Both the position numbers and the translations under genes were made by a program. Below the pieces are notes generated by a model. That model worked only from the letters and a program-made list of their open reading frames with translations. It made no database searches and was not told where the DNA came from. This document shows, one piece after another, positions 34,054-42,573 of a DNA stretch of 64,000 nucleotides. Within the stretch, counting starts at the first letter, position 1, and the number at the start of each line of letters is the position of its first letter. The stretch comes from Flavobacteriales bacterium (GTDB taxonomy: Bacteria > Bacteroidota > Bacteroidia > Flavobacteriales_F > PHOS-HE28), in NCBI GenBank assembly GCA_016703105.1, contig JADJCS010000001.1, forward strand, positions 434,001-498,000, in the 5' to 3' direction.

Positions 34054-34854
34054 CTATTCCACACGTGGCAGCGGCCTTCGAACGTCTGGCAGCTCTATCT
34101 GAAGCCCGTCCCATGCCAACCCTATCCCTTCGGGCAGACGTGGTTGCACTTCGGCGTGGAGGCCCATTTGATGGCTGATATGCGTGAAATAGGCTTCTCG
34201 CGGGCGTAGTTCCGCCACCAGTGCCAGGGCTTCCCCCAAGTCGAGGTGGGAATAGTGCGGCTTGGCCCGAAGCGCGTTCAATACCAGTACGTCGGTCCCC
34301 TTGATCTTCTCCTTTTCCGCTCCGCTGATGGTCTTCGCGTCCGTGATGTAGGTGAAGCCGCCGATCCGGAAACCGAGCACCGGCATATTGAGGTGCATCA
34401 CTTCGATCGGGATCACATGGATGTCCCCCACGCTGAAAGGAGCGCGATCGATGAGCCGCATATCGTATTCCGGCACGCCCGGGTACTTCCTCGCCTCGAA
34501 AGCGTAGCTGAACACCCTGCGCACCGCTTGTTGCGTAGGTGCATCGGCATAAATAGGCACGGCTTTGGGCGGCTCATGCGCGAAGCTCACCGCCCGCAGA
34601 TCGTCCATCCCACTGATGTGGTCCATGTGCTCGTGTGTCAGCAATACGGCATCTATATCCACGATACCCGCGCGCAGGAACTGCTGCCGCAGGTCGGGGC
34701 CCGCATCGATCAGGATCCTTTGGCCGCGGGTTTCCACCAGCACGGACACCCGAAGGCGGGCATCGCGGGGATCGGTGCTGCGGCACACCGCGCAGTTACA
34801 CGCGACCATGGGAACGCCTTGACTGGTGCCTGTGCCGAGGAAGGTGACGCGCAT
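34054..34854 (-). CDS. PhnP-like MBL-fold metal-dependent hydrolase
   Basis: The 266-residue protein has the metallo-beta-lactamase fold typical of PhnP/RNase Z-like phosphodiesterases: FLGTGTSQGVP at the start, a CNCAVC zinc pair, the THEHMDHISGMDD metal motif, and C-terminal HLDLGEAL and FTHISH. Family members cleave cyclic phosphodiesters, and the true substrate here is unknown. The ATG at 34854 fits the family start exactly; the ORF is open further upstream because of the antisense tRNA region. A TACTTTCG box lies 10 bases upstream. Confidence 0.9.
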   Translation of the reverse strand: MRVTFLGTGTSQGVPMVACNCAVCRSTDPRDARLRVSVLVETRGQRILIDAGPDLRQQFLRAGIVDIDAVLLTHEHMDHISGMDDLRAVSFAHEPPKAVPIYADAPTQQAVRRVFSYAFEARKYPGVPEYDMRLIDRAPFSVGDIHVIPIEVMHLNMPVLGFRIGGFTYITDAKTISGAEKEKIKGTDVLVLNALRAKPHYSHLDLGEALALVAELRPREAYFTHISHQMGLHAEVQPRLPEGIGLAWDGLQIELPDVRRPLPRVE

Positions 34855-34864
34855 GGTAAGAGGG

Positions 34865-34872
34865 CGAAAGTA
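34865..34872 (-). promoter_or_regulatory. -7-like box TACTTTCG upstream of the MBL hydrolase
   Basis: TACTTTCG, 10 bases before the ATG, repeats the box found upstream of paaE and fits the local TAnnTTYG pattern. Confidence 0.45.
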
Positions 34873-34952
34873 GGTTCGGCTACCTTCGCAGCTGTTCAGG
34901 ACGGGACCTGAATACGTGCGTCCACCGCTGCTCCGCTCAGCCAGGTGGCCCA

Positions 34953-35042
34953 GGAGAGGTGGCAGAGCGGTCGAATGCGGCGGTCTTGAAAACCGCTTTG
35001 CCCGCAAGGGCAACGGGGGTTCGAATCCCTCCCTCTCCGCCA
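34953..35042 (+). tRNA. tRNA-Ser (anticodon UGA)
   Basis: The 90-base sequence folds as a long-variable-arm tRNA. The acceptor is GGAGAGG/CCTCTCC with discriminator G and encoded CCA. The D-loop is GCGGTCGAATGCGGC. The anticodon loop CTTGAAA reads UGA within the stem GCGGT/ACCGC. The variable stem is TGCCCGCAAGGGCA, and the T arm is GGGGGTTCGAATCCCTC. The long variable arm and UGA anticodon identify serine. It lies in the spacer between the divergent MBL and GWxTD genes; the rest of that 329-base gap holds only promoter-like boxes. Confidence 0.97.
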
Positions 35043-35170
35043 AGCGGTCCGCGCCTGGTCGGTGCCATGTACGAAGCGCGGATCCGACCACTTCACCCGT
35101 TCGCCCCGATCGCCTCTTTGAACGGTCCTCCCCGAACGAGCAACGGAGATCGTTCCCCTTGTTCGCGCGC

Positions 35171-35178
35171 TATCTTTG
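35171..35178 (+). promoter_or_regulatory. -7 box TATCTTTG before the GWxTD gene
   Basis: This is an exact match to TAnnTTTG, ending 5 bases before the ATG at 35184. Transcription from it would give an almost leaderless mRNA. No TTG is seen at -33. Confidence 0.5.
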
Positions 35179-35183
35179 GGTTC

Positions 35184-36638
35184 ATGGCATCCCTTCGCGT
35201 CCCATCGACCATAACACTTGTGTTCCTCGTTGCCTTGGCTTCGGCACAGCGACTGCCTGAAGCCATCGTGGAGACCAAGGTTTTTCATCACCCGGTATCT
35301 GGACCTTACGTGGAGGTGAACACCGCCATTCTTGGAGCCAGCGTGGCGCATGACCAGGCTGTGGGTTTGGACCAGGCGAAAGTGGAGTTGCTCGTCATCG
35401 TGGAGAAGGATGCCGCGATAGTGGACTTTCGGAAGGTGGAGGTCCTTGGCCCACCGCGCACGGGCGAAATAGCTCCCGATTTTCTCCACTCGGAGACCTT
35501 CGCATTGCCGTCCGGAGAATACAGCCTCGAGGTCCAGGTGCGCGACTTGAACGGGTCCGACACGGCCTTCGTGCAGAAGCGCGTGCTCGCCATCGGTGCG
35601 ATAAGCGCACCACCTGTGTTCTCCGACATCCTGCTCATCGCGTCCGCCGGCCCCGCGCGTGAAGGAATGACTACGCACAACGGCCAGTACATGGAACCCT
35701 ACATAGGCACCTACTTCCCCCGCGAGATGCCCCGGCTGGACCTGTACACGGAGTTGTATGGTATGGACCGGGCGGTGGGCCCGGATAGCCTGTATCTGCT
35801 GAGTTACCAGCTCGAAGTGCATGGTACGGGCACTGTCGTTGGCAATTTCCGCAACAGCGTTCGATTGAAAGCCCGACCGGTCGAACCGGTCCTTGGCGGG
35901 TTCGATCTGGCGGCGCTCACTTCCGGTAACTACGTGCTCAAAGTGGAAGCGCGTGATCGGAACGGCCAACTCCTCGCTACGCAAGACCTCTTCGTTCAGC
36001 GGAACAATCCCATGAACTACGACCTCGCGCAGCTCGACGCGCTGGCCATGGGGAACACGTTCGCTGACCGCATCACGGAACCGGATACGCTCGTGGAGTT
36101 CGTCCGCTGTTTGGTGCCCATAGCGGACGACTTGGAGCGGAAGATCATCATGGACCGCACACGCGACCATGATGCGGACCTCTCCAGACGCTTCCTCTAC
36201 AGCTTCTGGTTCAACCGGAATTCGGCCGATCCTGAAGGGTCTTGGGTGAGCTACCGCGATGAAGTAGCACGCGTGAACCGCATGTACGGCACCCGCATCA
36301 AGCGAGGCTACGAGACGGATCGAGGCCGGGTCCACCTGAAGTATGGTGCGCCCAATACCGTGACGGACCGCTCCAATGAGATGGACGCATACCCCTATCA
36401 GATCTGGCACTATTACCGCGCCGGACGCTACACGGACCGCCGTTTCGTCTTCTACCTGCCCGATCTGGTGACCAACGACTATGAGTTGTTGCACTCGGAA
36501 GTACCGGGAGAGGTCAACAATCCCCGATGGAACTTGATGGTGCATTCCCGCAACACTCCACAGAACAATGTGCAGAGCACCGGGGTGAACTCGATGAGCG
36601 GGGAGCGCGCCAACGATCTGTTCGCCATTCCACGTTGA
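35184..36638 (+). CDS. GWxTD domain-containing secreted protein
   Basis: The 484-residue protein starts with a signal peptide (ITLVFLVALASAQ). Beta-rich domains (about 25-280) precede a C-terminal GWxTD-type domain: SFWFNRNSADPEGSWVSYRDEVARVN, YGTRIKRGYETDRGRVHLKYGAP and YQIWHYY. GWxTD proteins are widespread in Bacteroidota and related phyla, are predicted to be periplasmic or outer-membrane associated, and lack a defined activity. The glycosyltransferase gene follows 36 bases later. Confidence 0.85.
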   Translation: MASLRVPSTITLVFLVALASAQRLPEAIVETKVFHHPVSGPYVEVNTAILGASVAHDQAVGLDQAKVELLVIVEKDAAIVDFRKVEVLGPPRTGEIAPDFLHSETFALPSGEYSLEVQVRDLNGSDTAFVQKRVLAIGAISAPPVFSDILLIASAGPAREGMTTHNGQYMEPYIGTYFPREMPRLDLYTELYGMDRAVGPDSLYLLSYQLEVHGTGTVVGNFRNSVRLKARPVEPVLGGFDLAALTSGNYVLKVEARDRNGQLLATQDLFVQRNNPMNYDLAQLDALAMGNTFADRITEPDTLVEFVRCLVPIADDLERKIIMDRTRDHDADLSRRFLYSFWFNRNSADPEGSWVSYRDEVARVNRMYGTRIKRGYETDRGRVHLKYGAPNTVTDRSNEMDAYPYQIWHYYRAGRYTDRRFVFYLPDLVTNDYELLHSEVPGEVNNPRWNLMVHSRNTPQNNVQSTGVNSMSGERANDLFAIPR

Positions 36639-36674
36639 GGCCTTCGTTCCGGGGTCCATCTTTGCGCTTCGTTG

Positions 36675-37745
36675 ATGGCCATGGGAACGATCGCGGTGGT
36701 GGTATTGAACTGGAACGGTGAGGTGTGGCTTCGACGCTTCCTGCCGGAAGTGGTTCGTTGCACACCAGGCGCCCGCATCGTGCTGGCGGACAATGGCAGT
36801 TCGGACGGATCCGTCGCCTGGGCGGTGGCTGCTCTACCTGCCGTAAAGATCCTGCGCCTGCCCACCAACCTGGGGTTCGCAGGGGGGTACAACGCTGCGC
36901 TGGCCCAATTGGACAGCGACTACTTCGTGCTGCTCAATTCGGATGTGGAAGTGCGTCCAGGTTGGTTGGAGGGATTACAGGAACTGTTGGACCGCAACCC
37001 CGATATGGCGGCCTGCCAGCCGAAGGTGCTGGCACAGCGCGATCCGTCCCGGTTCGAACATGCGGGCGCGGCAGGCGGATTCATAGACCGCAACGGCTAT
37101 CCTTTCTGCCGTGGTCGCATCTTCGAACTCACCGAGGAGGACCATGGGCAATACGATGATGAGCGCGACGTGTTCTGGGCCACAGGGGCCTGCTTGATGG
37201 TAAGGCGCGAAGCTTTCCGGGCTGTGGGCGGCTTCGATGCCTCGCTCTTCGCGCATATGGAGGAGATCGACCTGTGCTGGCGCTTACGGCGCCGGGGTTG
37301 GCGGATAGGGTACACGAGCGCTTCGGTGGTGTACCACGTGGGTGGAGGGTCCCTGGGGTACGGAAGCCCGCGGAAAACCTACCTGAACTTCCGCAATAGC
37401 CTTATCGTGCTTACGAAGAACCTACGCGACAAGCATGTGCTGTACCGGATCCTGCGGAGGATCCTCCTGGATGGCTTCGCGGGTTGGAAGTTCCTGTTCG
37501 AAGGCCATGCGGCCCATACCTGGCAGGTGGCACGTGCGCATAGACATTACCTGCGACGCCTCCCCGCTCTCCTGCGCGAACGCAGGCGCTTGATCGGTGA
37601 GGAGAAGGATCCGGACCTCACCGGGGCTTATCGGCGCAGTATCGCCTACGATCGCTTCATTCTAGGCCAGCAAAAATTCTCGGACCTGGACCGTGGGGCC
37701 TTCGTGCAGCGCACCGATCACGGGCGAACCCGGCGTAGCAAATGA
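36675..37745 (+). CDS. Family 2 glycosyltransferase (rhamnosyltransferase-like)
   Basis: The 356-residue protein is a GT-A fold family 2 glycosyltransferase: TIAVVVLNWNGEVWL, ADNGSSDGS, LNLGFAGGYN-like NLGFAGGYNAAL, LLNSDVEV (metal/nucleotide-sugar site) and a C-terminal acceptor region with DLCWRLRRRGWRIGYT. Such enzymes usually extend cell-surface or lipopolysaccharide glycans. A CATCTTTG box lies upstream. The 3' end overlaps aroQ on the other strand by 28 bases. Start could also be the ATG two codons later. Confidence 0.88.
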   Translation: MAMGTIAVVVLNWNGEVWLRRFLPEVVRCTPGARIVLADNGSSDGSVAWAVAALPAVKILRLPTNLGFAGGYNAALAQLDSDYFVLLNSDVEVRPGWLEGLQELLDRNPDMAACQPKVLAQRDPSRFEHAGAAGGFIDRNGYPFCRGRIFELTEEDHGQYDDERDVFWATGACLMVRREAFRAVGGFDASLFAHMEEIDLCWRLRRRGWRIGYTSASVVYHVGGGSLGYGSPRKTYLNFRNSLIVLTKNLRDKHVLYRILRRILLDGFAGWKFLFEGHAAHTWQVARAHRHYLRRLPALLRERRRLIGEEKDPDLTGAYRRSIAYDRFILGQQKFSDLDRGAFVQRTDHGRTRRSK

Positions 37746-38149
37746 TCCACCGCCAACCGATACCCTTCCAGCCCGAACCCTGTGATGACGCCCGCGCACA
37801 CCGCGCCGGTCAACGTGTGGTGCCGGAAGTCCTCCCGGCCGTGGATATTGCTGATATGCACCTCCACGACGGGCAAGTTGAGCACCGCAATGGTATCGCG
37901 CAAGGCCACGCTCGTATGTGAATAGCCCGCAGCGTTCAGTATGATCGCGTCCTGGTCCTGCGGCGCTGCTCGCATCCGCGCCACCAGTTCCCCTTCCACG
38001 TTCGACTGGGCATAGCTGAACGCTATCCCCGGGTATGCGGTCCGCACCTCGTTAAGAAAGTCCTCGAACGAGCGGTTGCCGTAGATGTGGGGTTCACGCG
38101 TGCCGAGCAGGTCCAGGTTGGGGCCATTGAGGATCAGGATACGGAACAT
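37718..38149 (-). CDS. aroQ: Type II 3-dehydroquinate dehydratase
   Basis: The 143-residue protein is the shikimate-pathway enzyme converting 3-dehydroquinate to 3-dehydroshikimate. Conserved features are LNGPNLDLLGTREPHIYG with the catalytic Arg and Tyr, NAAGYSHTSVALRD, and VEVHISNIHGREDFR with the catalytic His. Length is typical of the dodecameric type II enzymes. The ATG at 38149 is preceded by CATCTTTGCCCC, identical to the M1 peptidase start region. It is convergent with and overlaps the glycosyltransferase gene. Confidence 0.95.
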   Translation of the reverse strand: MFRILILNGPNLDLLGTREPHIYGNRSFEDFLNEVRTAYPGIAFSYAQSNVEGELVARMRAAPQDQDAIILNAAGYSHTSVALRDTIAVLNLPVVEVHISNIHGREDFRHHTLTGAVCAGVITGFGLEGYRLAVDHLLRRVRP

Positions 38150-38261
38150 GGGGCAAAGATGGGTATGCGGACATGGTGTACGGTTGAGATGAACACCGCC
38201 GCGTTCGCAGTTGGCCATACCTACGGACCTTGGCCAAGCGCAGCGTTCGCAGTTTTGAGGC

Positions 38262-39170
38262 ATGACCTGGGACCGCGCCATCGCCGACCTGCGCATCCAC
38301 CTGAAGCTCGAGCGCTCATTGAGCGATCGCACGGTGGAAGCGTACCTACGCGACGTCGGCAAACTGCGCCGCTATGCCGAGGCCCAACAGCCTGTGTTGC
38401 TTCCGGAGCGGGTGCAGCTCGACGACCTACAGGCCTTTGTCACCACAGTTGCCAAGCAAGGCGCCGCAGCCACGAGCCAAGCTCGATTGTTGAGCGCTGT
38501 GCGTTCGCTCTTCCGCGGGTTACGGCGCGATAAGGTGATCGAAGGTGATCCCACCGAACTATTGGAGAGCCCACGCACGGGACGGACGCTGCCCACCTTC
38601 CTCAGCGTAAAGGAGATCGATGACCTGGTGGGAGCTATAGACATGAGCGCCCGGCTCGCGCATCGCGACCGCGCGATGATCGAAACCCTCTATGGATGCG
38701 GCCTCCGCGTGAGCGAACTCTGCGGCCTTCGCCTGTCCTGGCTGCATTTCGCCGATGGCTTCATACGCGTGGTGGGTAAAGGCGACAAGGAACGGCTGGT
38801 ACCCATCGGGCCCGATGCGATCAAGCGGATCGTGCGCTATCGCGACGAGGAACGTGTGCATCTTCCGGTACAACGCGGCGCTGTGGACCTGCTTTTCCTC
38901 AATGCGCGCGGCTCCGGTCTCTCCCGCGTCTCTGTGTTCAACTTGGTGAAACGTCTGGCCACCAAAGCGGGGATCCGCAAGACGATCAGCCCACACACCT
39001 TCCGGCACAGTTTCGCCACGCACCTGGTGGAAGGAGGCGCCGATCTGCGCGCCGTGCAAGAAATGCTTGGTCACGCGAGCATTACAACCACCGAGATCTA
39101 TACGCACCTTGACCGCGAGTATCTGCGCAGCAACATCATGCGCTTCCACCCGCGTGCAAAACGGGCTTAG
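38262..39170 (+). CDS. xerD: XerD-like tyrosine recombinase
   Basis: The 302-residue protein has an N-terminal SAM-like core-binding domain (about 1-95) and a catalytic domain with the full tyrosine-recombinase set: Arg149 (GLRVSEL), Lys173 (VGKGDK), His245 and Arg248 (HTFRHSF), His271 (LGHASI) and Tyr280 (EIYTH). Length and sequence match chromosomal XerC/XerD, which resolve chromosome dimers at dif. There are no flanking attachment repeats or integrative-element genes, so a housekeeping role is more likely than an integrase. Confidence 0.88.
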   Translation: MTWDRAIADLRIHLKLERSLSDRTVEAYLRDVGKLRRYAEAQQPVLLPERVQLDDLQAFVTTVAKQGAAATSQARLLSAVRSLFRGLRRDKVIEGDPTELLESPRTGRTLPTFLSVKEIDDLVGAIDMSARLAHRDRAMIETLYGCGLRVSELCGLRLSWLHFADGFIRVVGKGDKERLVPIGPDAIKRIVRYRDEERVHLPVQRGAVDLLFLNARGSGLSRVSVFNLVKRLATKAGIRKTISPHTFRHSFATHLVEGGADLRAVQEMLGHASITTTEIYTHLDREYLRSNIMRFHPRAKRA

Positions 39171-39174
39171 CTCC

Positions 39175-39708
39175 TCAACTGTCGTTGCGGGCCAGGGGCT
39201 GCCGACCGGTCAGTATCCTTTCATACGCGGCCATCAGGGTAGTGATCTCCGGCCGGATGCGTTCGTCGTAGCCTTCATCCCAGCTTAGCCGCCCGTTCAA
39301 CGGGTCGAACTTCGCAATGCCCATGGGCAGATCGAAGAGGGACAGATCCAGTTCCGGTAGGCGCTCCAGCATGGTCATCTCAATAAAGACCTCTTTCACG
39401 CTGTGGTCGCCCTGCCACTCGGGGCCATGGGTACTAACGGTGTAGCACTTGCTGACATGCCCGGGAAGGGCGAAACGGATCACGTAGTCCGCATTGTTGT
39501 CCAAGAGCACTTCATAGCGACCGTTGGCAGTTGTTGCCAGCGTACGCAACTTCTCGCCGTTCTTGTAAATGCGGACGGATGCATCCGCCAACGGCGATGC
39601 CGTGGCCTTGTCCGTGACCACTCCGACAAGGCGGAGATGGGCTGCTGAAGCCGGGGTTGCGACCGTGCAGAGCAGTGCGGCGATCGCCTGGGTGAGCATC
39701 GTTCTCAT
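39175..39708 (-). CDS. Secreted carboxypeptidase-regulatory-like protein
   Basis: The 177-residue protein has a signal peptide ending near PASAA (about 22) and a carboxypeptidase-regulatory-like module (RLVGVVTDKATASPLADASVRIY, GRYEVLLDNNADYVIRFALPGH). A tail of about 70 residues of unknown type follows. Its size, module and secretion resemble the protein at 13,417. It converges with the xerD-like gene with four bases between stops. No function can be assigned. Confidence 0.6.
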   Translation of the reverse strand: MRTMLTQAIAALLCTVATPASAAHLRLVGVVTDKATASPLADASVRIYKNGEKLRTLATTANGRYEVLLDNNADYVIRFALPGHVSKCYTVSTHGPEWQGDHSVKEVFIEMTMLERLPELDLSLFDLPMGIAKFDPLNGRLSWDEGYDERIRPEITTLMAAYERILTGRQPLARNDS

Positions 39709-39843
39709 CGCATGTGCCAGCGCTTTGGTGGCCCCGGCAGGGCGGCGAAACTAGAAGAGGCCCGATCGGGATCAAAGTCGGATCATGGCCTTTTCGATGT
39801 GATCGATCAACAGGCACTTGTGGAGAACCCCGGTGGTCGGAAC

Positions 39844-39875
39844 GAACAAGGGCGACCCTTCGGCCGCCCTTGTTC
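39844..39875 (-). terminator. Hairpin terminator after the large T9SS repeat protein
   Basis: GAACAAGGGCG pairs with CGCCCTTGTTC across a 10-base loop, 18 bases past the stop of the minus-strand T9SS gene. Confidence 0.75.
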
Positions 39876-39892
39876 AAGACCTCGTTCGAGGA

Positions 39893-42496
39893 TCAGCGCA
39901 CGATCACACGCTGTTCGGTGCTCGCGCTCCTAGTCGTGACCCGCACCATGTACGCGCCCGGTAGCAACGCCGCGTCGGCGCCGATCAGTACGTTGGTTCC
40001 TTGATGCAGCATCTGTCGCTGCTGACGGACCAAGCGTCCCGTGGCATCGAGCAGATCGACGGTGGCCATCGTGCTCGCATCTGCCCAGATAAGGTTCACA
40101 ACCCCATTGGTCGGGTTCGGGTACAAAGACCACGACAGGCCTTCGGTCAGCTGAACGCCGGTGCCGAGATCCCCGGTAAGACAGATGGTGAAGTCCCCGC
40201 CCACACCGAAATCCGTGTTCGAGTAAACCCGTACTGTGTAACTGGTGAACGTGGTCACCGTCAACACGATGGGTGCCGTGGGCGTGATCGCACAAGCCAG
40301 TTCCGCTCCGCTGCATCCATCGCTCACAACCACCACCCAATCCGTCATCGTGCCCTCGTCGAAGTTGACCGTGATCGTGGAATACGGTCCGGAATTGAAG
40401 ATGTACCACACATCGAGCAACTCCGTGCCAACGCCGGTGCTGTCACAACTCGGTGTTCCGCCGTCCTGTGTGGCCAGAGCGTTGTTCCCCGCTGTCGCGT
40501 TCGCCGGACATTCCGCGGGGGTCCATACCGGAAGTGCCGTTACGTTGGTACAATCGTCGTTCGCCGGTGCGCTTCCGCAGGCGGTCGCCGTGGCCAGGAT
40601 CGTGTAGTTGCCCTGGTTGTTCGCGTTGCCGAACACCGGCACATAGTAGGTGCCGGCGGGCAGGCTGGCGAAAAGGATCGTGGCATTGCTGTCCACGCAT
40701 GTCACGAAATCCGCCGCCGTAGCGAAGACGAGCTGGTCGGCGGGACAGGTCTGGGCCAGTACCACCCATACTGTCGCGAACTCTGGTGTCGTACCACAAT
40801 AGCTCAGTGTCACGTTCGCGCAAGTGGTCGTGGTGAAGGCGTGCCATACGGTGGTGGTGTCCGGGGCGACATCCAGGCCGCTGCCCACTACGGCATCATT
40901 GGTACTGGTGGCACCCACATTGGTCCCGGTGAAAGTGAGCTGGCCGCCCACATTGAGCGCGCCCGGCACCACATTGAAACACTGGTCGTTCGGGGGTGGA
41001 TTACCGCCTCCGCACGCAGTGGCCGTTGCAATAATGCTGTAGGCTCCTTGCGTGCTTGCATCGCCATAGACCGGCACGTAGTAAGTGCCTGCGGGCAGGT
41101 TGGCGAAGGTGATGGTCGCATTGCCGCTCGCGCAGGTGGTGAATTCCGTGGTGGTCGCTAGGATGATCTGGTTGGCCGGGCAGGTTTGTGTCAATACGAC
41201 CCAGACCGTTCCGAACGGTGGCGTTGTGGTACAATAGCTCAGGGTCACGTTCGCACAGGTGGTGGTGGTAAAGGCGTGCCACACCGTGGTGGTATCGCCG
41301 GTCACATCCAACGCCGACCCTCCTACCGCATCGTTGGTGCTGGTGGAGCCCACGTTGTTGCCAGTGAAGGTGAGTTGGCCACCCACGTTCAAAGCAAGGG
41401 GCACCACATTGAAGCACTGATCGTTCGCAGGAGGGTTGCCGCCGCCGAAAACGCAGATATCGAAACTTGTAGTGGCCGGAATAGCGCTGTAATAGTGATA
41501 GACCCGGACGTAGTAAGTCTGGCCTACTTGAAGCCCGGTAGCGGAGATCACCTCCACGCCACCGATCAACGTAACGTCCGCACAGCCCACGTTAACGGTT
41601 GCGCCGCAGCTGCCGGAGAGTAATTCCACCACGGCGTCCAAAGAATCAGATCCCGCGACACGCACAGTGAGGTTCGCAGCCGTCGCCACGAACCGGAACC
41701 ACACATCATCATTCGCGTCACCGGTGAAGGTGCTGCAAAGGATAGCCGGAAGCGACTGGGTGGCATTCGCCACGTTGCCCACCACGGACTGGCAGGAAGT
41801 GTTCACTCCGAGCAGGACCGCTCCCGCGCAATTGTCATTGGCTGGCGGCGGTGGCGTGCCGAACACGCAAATGGTGAACTCGGGCGTAGGGGCAGCACCG
41901 GTGAAATAGTCGTACACGCGGACGTAATAGGTGACTCCTACGCTGAGACCTGGAGCGACGATCTGCTCCACCCCACCATCAAGGGTCACATCCGCACATG
42001 AAACGCTGGTTCCATTGCACGCTCCTGAGCGCAGTTCCACCACCGCATCGAATTGCGCCGCGCCATCCACCACGATGGTCGCCGAAGCGGCCGTAGCAAC
42101 GAACTGGAACCAGACATCATCGTCCGCGTCGCCTGTTGCGCCGCTGCACGTCGATGCGGCCACACTCTGCGTCGCGCCTGTGTTATTCACGGAAAGAGGC
42201 GTACAGGTGGCACTCATGGTGAGCGTGGTGGCGCCAGCGCAATCATCGTTGGCAGGACCGCCCTGGCGGTCAGCGGCGATAGGTCCTGGAGGGCGGTGTC
42301 CTTTGTTCGGGACCATCGTCTTCACATGCTGCGAATTCGATGCTGGTGCCGAACGAGCGAATGCCGGGTACGGGCTCGTCGCCTTCGACATGGTCGTCTT
42401 TGGTGCCTGTGCGGTGCCGCCGCGTTGTGCGAGCACGGCCATGGGTAGCAATAGTGCGCTCCCGATCATCAGGCGCATCGCGTAGTATCCTCTCAT
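39893..42496 (-). CDS. T9SS-secreted repeat protein (pre-peptidase C-terminal-like domains)
   Basis: The 867-residue protein has a signal peptide (IGSALLLPMAVLA), then tandem beta domains that each begin NDxCxGA or NDQCFNVV. Two domains of one type (about 80-330) contain DDVWFRFVATAA and YYVRVYDY. Two nearly identical domains of another type (about 345-635) contain TTVWHAFTTTTCANVTLSYC and LPAGTYYVPV. A final domain and a T9SS type A sorting domain (LYPNPTNGVVNLIW to the end) close it. The domains resemble bacterial pre-peptidase C-terminal or adhesin modules. It is probably a surface adhesin or matrix protein. The start could also be 42478. Confidence 0.82.
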   Translation of the reverse strand: MRGYYAMRLMIGSALLLPMAVLAQRGGTAQAPKTTMSKATSPYPAFARSAPASNSQHVKTMVPNKGHRPPGPIAADRQGGPANDDCAGATTLTMSATCTPLSVNNTGATQSVAASTCSGATGDADDDVWFQFVATAASATIVVDGAAQFDAVVELRSGACNGTSVSCADVTLDGGVEQIVAPGLSVGVTYYVRVYDYFTGAAPTPEFTICVFGTPPPPANDNCAGAVLLGVNTSCQSVVGNVANATQSLPAILCSTFTGDANDDVWFRFVATAANLTVRVAGSDSLDAVVELLSGSCGATVNVGCADVTLIGGVEVISATGLQVGQTYYVRVYHYYSAIPATTSFDICVFGGGNPPANDQCFNVVPLALNVGGQLTFTGNNVGSTSTNDAVGGSALDVTGDTTTVWHAFTTTTCANVTLSYCTTTPPFGTVWVVLTQTCPANQIILATTTEFTTCASGNATITFANLPAGTYYVPVYGDASTQGAYSIIATATACGGGNPPPNDQCFNVVPGALNVGGQLTFTGTNVGATSTNDAVVGSGLDVAPDTTTVWHAFTTTTCANVTLSYCGTTPEFATVWVVLAQTCPADQLVFATAADFVTCVDSNATILFASLPAGTYYVPVFGNANNQGNYTILATATACGSAPANDDCTNVTALPVWTPAECPANATAGNNALATQDGGTPSCDSTGVGTELLDVWYIFNSGPYSTITVNFDEGTMTDWVVVVSDGCSGAELACAITPTAPIVLTVTTFTSYTVRVYSNTDFGVGGDFTICLTGDLGTGVQLTEGLSWSLYPNPTNGVVNLIWADASTMATVDLLDATGRLVRQQRQMLHQGTNVLIGADAALLPGAYMVRVTTRSASTEQRVIVR
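40575..41440 (-). repeat. Two near-identical in-frame domain repeats (about 430 bp each)
   Basis: Within the T9SS repeat protein, bases of about 41,011-41,440 and 40,575-41,010 encode the same domain twice. Long blocks are identical in protein (for example VWHAFTTTTCANVTLSYC), with scattered differences such as TTPPFG versus TTPEFA. This points to a fairly recent tandem duplication. Boundaries are approximate. Confidence 0.75.
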
Positions 42497-42573
42497 GTTC
42501 TTTCAGAGTTTGGGAACGAAACTAACCGTGCGTAACACTGCGGCCACAGTGCCTGAGGAAAGGATCGAACAAC

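Noticed and set aside
34896..36659. A 587-residue minus-strand ORF opposite the GWxTD gene and tRNA
   Set aside because: It is antisense to a protein with clear signal peptide and family motifs and to a tRNA, so coding is unlikely.
38262..39170. Integrase of an integrated element
   Set aside because: The tyrosine recombinase has the length and sequence of chromosomal XerC/D, and no att-like repeats, tRNA target or cargo genes adjoin it.
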